From Candidatus Bathyarchaeota archaeon (GTDB lineage: Archaea; Thermoproteota; Bathyarchaeia; TCS64): a DNA stretch of 7,381 nucleotides. The notes beneath the pieces were generated by a model. It was given only the letters and a program-made list of their open reading frames with translations, made no database searches and had not been told where the DNA came from. Positions 5,523-7,381 of this stretch are shown here, piece by piece. The stretch is from the NCBI GenBank assembly GCA_013619005.1, contig JABXKY010000122.1:1-7381 (forward strand), read 5' to 3'. The position numbers and the translations under genes are program-made. The number at the start of each line of letters is the position of its first letter. The stretch's first letter is position 1.

Positions 5523-7381
5523 ATGATCGCGTTGTCGGGCAGAGTAAGTCAACTCCTAGAGAGACATATAGACCTGAGGCACACCGAGTACAGGACGTAC
5601 AGTGAACTATCGATATGGGACCACGGGGTAGACCCATCCGATCCCATCGTAGTACGGAAGGCGAAAGCCCTCAAGCTCCTTCTGGACGAGACCCCCGCCA
5701 TAATCATGGACAACGAGCTAGTCGTCGGCCTCAGGACCCTCTACGGCCAGGTGGCAGAGGGTGAGAACATCCTCAGGGGCACATACATGCTGCCCGTCAA
5801 CCCCGCAACGGACCACAAGAAGGCGTTCTACGCAAGTTACCTCACAGAGGAGGAATCCGTGGAAGCCAGGAGTTACAGTATACTAGAGGGGTCTTATACG
5901 TCCCATGTTCCATTCGGCACTGCCATGGTCCTTGAGCTAGGAATTGGGGGCGTCAGGGAGAAGGCTCTCAAACGAATAGGTCCCAGTAACTCAAGTGCAC
6001 AGAACGATTTCCTCAATGCAGTGGTCATCTGCTTTGACGCCATATCTGATTTCATAGGTAAACACGCGGAGGAGACGCAAAGGTTAGCCGAGGCATCCAG
6101 TGACGAGGCGAGGAAACAGGAGCTCTTCAGGATGTCTGATTCGATACGTAGGATCACCAAGGGGCCTGCCAAGAGTTTCCACGACGCCGTCCAGCTCTTC
6201 TGGCTGTGCACCGTGGTCATGGCCGTTGAGAGCCAGGGTTGCCTACCAATAGGCAGGCTCGACTACGACCTGTGGCCATACCTTAAGGCGGACCTGGACT
6301 CGGGGGCAATCTCCCTTGATGACGCCCAGGAGCTTGTAGATTGCCTCTGGATTAAACTCAACTTCGAGACCGACCTCACGTCAGACTCCTGCCGCAACGT
6401 CACCATCGGCGGCACTCACCCCGACGGCTCTGACTCAACAAACGAGCTGTCATACATGTTCATGGCGGCGTCCGACAAGCTAAGGCTGGCCGACCCCAAG
6501 CTCAACGTAAGGTTCCACGAGGGCTCCCCTGAGAGGCTGTGGAGCACAGCGGTTGAACTGATAAAGTCAGGTCTAGGTGGGTTCCCGGCTTTCTACTGCG
6601 ACGAGGCCATCATAGAGTCCCTTCTGAGGATGGGCATGTCCATCGAGGACGCAAGGTCCTATAGCTGCGACGGCTGCCAGGAGATTATCATACCGGGTAA
6701 GGGAGATTTCTACCCGGTCCACACGGCCGTGAACCTTCTGGAATGCGTCCAGAGGACTGTTGGAGTGGAGCCGGCTATAGTGGACCCCCGGGTCCCCAAG
6801 GTGGATTACCCGGAGCCATCTGATTACCCCACCTTCAATGATTTCTTCAACGCGTATCTAGCAAACATGGACGCACTGATAGTTGAGACCGTTAAGGATG
6901 GCAACAAGCGGGATACAGGATATGGTCTCTACTCCCCAGTTCCTTTCCTCTCCGCCACCCTAGAAGGCTGTATCGAGAACGCCTCCGACAAGACCACCGG
7001 AGGCTGCACATACAACTGGACAGGGTGCAACGGCCAGGCCTTCGCTACCACCGTCAACTCCCTCGCCGCGGTCAAGAAGATGGTGTACGACGAGAACCTA
7101 GTCACTATCTCCGGGTTACGGGAGCAGCTCCTGGAGGACTGGCCCGATGAGCGGCTCCGCCAGTACGCACTGAACCGCGTACCCAAGTGGGGTAATGACG
7201 ACGACTATGTTGATGACATCGCAGTGAAGGTGGCTGAGCACTTCCTTGCAGAGGCAGGTAAGTACGATAACCCCAGGGGAGGACCCTACTATCCCGGCAT
7301 ATTCACGTTCCACCACGTCAGCAGAGGGATCAGGACCTCGGCGTCGCCAGACGGACGCGTGACGGGTGACACTGTCTCGAC
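5523..7381 (+). CDS. Glycyl radical enzyme (pyruvate formate-lyase-like), 3' partial
   Basis: Open from the ATG at 5523 to the window end: 619 codons of a protein whose family usually has about 780-850 residues. Glycyl radical enzymes use an oxygen-sensitive backbone radical and an active-site thiyl radical to cleave or form C-C, C-O, C-N or C-S bonds. Family landmarks are SFHDAVQLFWL (218-228), NVTIGGTHPDG then TNELSYMFM (292-314), PKLNVRFHEGSPE (325-337), SGLGGFPAFYCDEAII (349-364), EDARSYSCDGCQE (375-387), NSLAAVKKMVYDE (512-524), KWGNDDDYVD (555-564), NPRGG (583-587) and SPDGRVTGD (608-616). Cys385 is the thiyl cysteine and Glu387 matches the base in Cys-x-Glu eliminases. Instead of the common GCVEP the site reads DGCQEI, with Cys382 making a CDGC pair. 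The radical glycine and any activase are downstream of the window. Cys-x-Glu favours a dehydratase or lyase over a formate-lyase, but the substrate is unknown. Confidence 0.92.
   Translation, partial: MIALSGRVSQLLERHIDLRHTEYRTYSELSIWDHGVDPSDPIVVRKAKALKLLLDETPAIIMDNELVVGLRTLYGQVAEGENILRGTYMLPVNPATDHKKAFYASYLTEEESVEARSYSILEGSYTSHVPFGTAMVLELGIGGVREKALKRIGPSNSSAQNDFLNAVVICFDAISDFIGKHAEETQRLAEASSDEARKQELFRMSDSIRRITKGPAKSFHDAVQLFWLCTVVMAVESQGCLPIGRLDYDLWPYLKADLDSGAISLDDAQELVDCLWIKLNFETDLTSDSCRNVTIGGTHPDGSDSTNELSYMFMAASDKLRLADPKLNVRFHEGSPERLWSTAVELIKSGLGGFPAFYCDEAIIESLLRMGMSIEDARSYSCDGCQEIIIPGKGDFYPVHTAVNLLECVQRTVGVEPAIVDPRVPKVDYPEPSDYPTFNDFFNAYLANMDALIVETVKDGNKRDTGYGLYSPVPFLSATLEGCIENASDKTTGGCTYNWTGCNGQAFATTVNSLAAVKKMVYDENLVTISGLREQLLEDWPDERLRQYALNRVPKWGNDDDYVDDIAVKVAEHFLAEAGKYDNPRGGPYYPGIFTFHHVSRGIRTSASPDGRVTGDTVS

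Noticed and set aside
1..7381. CRISPR arrays, tRNA or rRNA genes, insertion sequences
   Set aside because: No spaced direct repeats, no tRNA-like cloverleaf sequence and no transposase motifs were seen on either strand.

Overview
The window looks like archaeal chromosome carrying scattered catabolic genes. The evidence is AT-rich, TATA-like octamers about 20-31 bases ahead of five or six of the seven start codons, almost no Shine-Dalgarno sequences, a GTG start, frequent AGG arginine codons and a T-run at one gene end. Together these suggest mostly leaderless, singly transcribed genes, as in many Thermoproteota or Bathyarchaeia-like lineages. The phylum is an inference; no rRNA or marker gene is present.

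Layout from left to right. A HAD-family phosphatase on the minus strand (34-531) breaks off just after its motif III lysine. Divergent from it is an ADP-ribosylglycohydrolase (DraG) family protein (635-1951, +). An enolase-superfamily enzyme of the mandelate racemase/muconate lactonizing type follows (2081-3211, +). It converges, with only an 11-base gap, on an acetamidase/formamidase (3223-4179, -). Upstream of that, also on the minus strand, lie a creatininase-family amidohydrolase (4227-4991) and a small VOC/glyoxalase-fold protein (5046-5420). Divergent from the VOC gene is a large glycyl radical enzyme (5523 to beyond the window end, +). Its first 619 codons are present, including the active-site cysteine region; the C-terminal glycyl radical loop is outside the window.

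How the genes may work together. Two amide-bond hydrolases, an enolase-superfamily lyase/epimerase and a glycyl radical C-X lyase are consistent with anaerobic breakdown of a small nitrogen-containing or polyhydroxylated organic compound. The enolase-family and glycyl-radical genes share a nearly identical 15-16 base element in their upstream regions, which hints at co-regulation. The VOC/glycyl-radical divergent promoter also holds a perfect 13-base palindrome. No substrate can be named from this window, and no transporter, glycyl radical activase or transcription regulator is visible in it.
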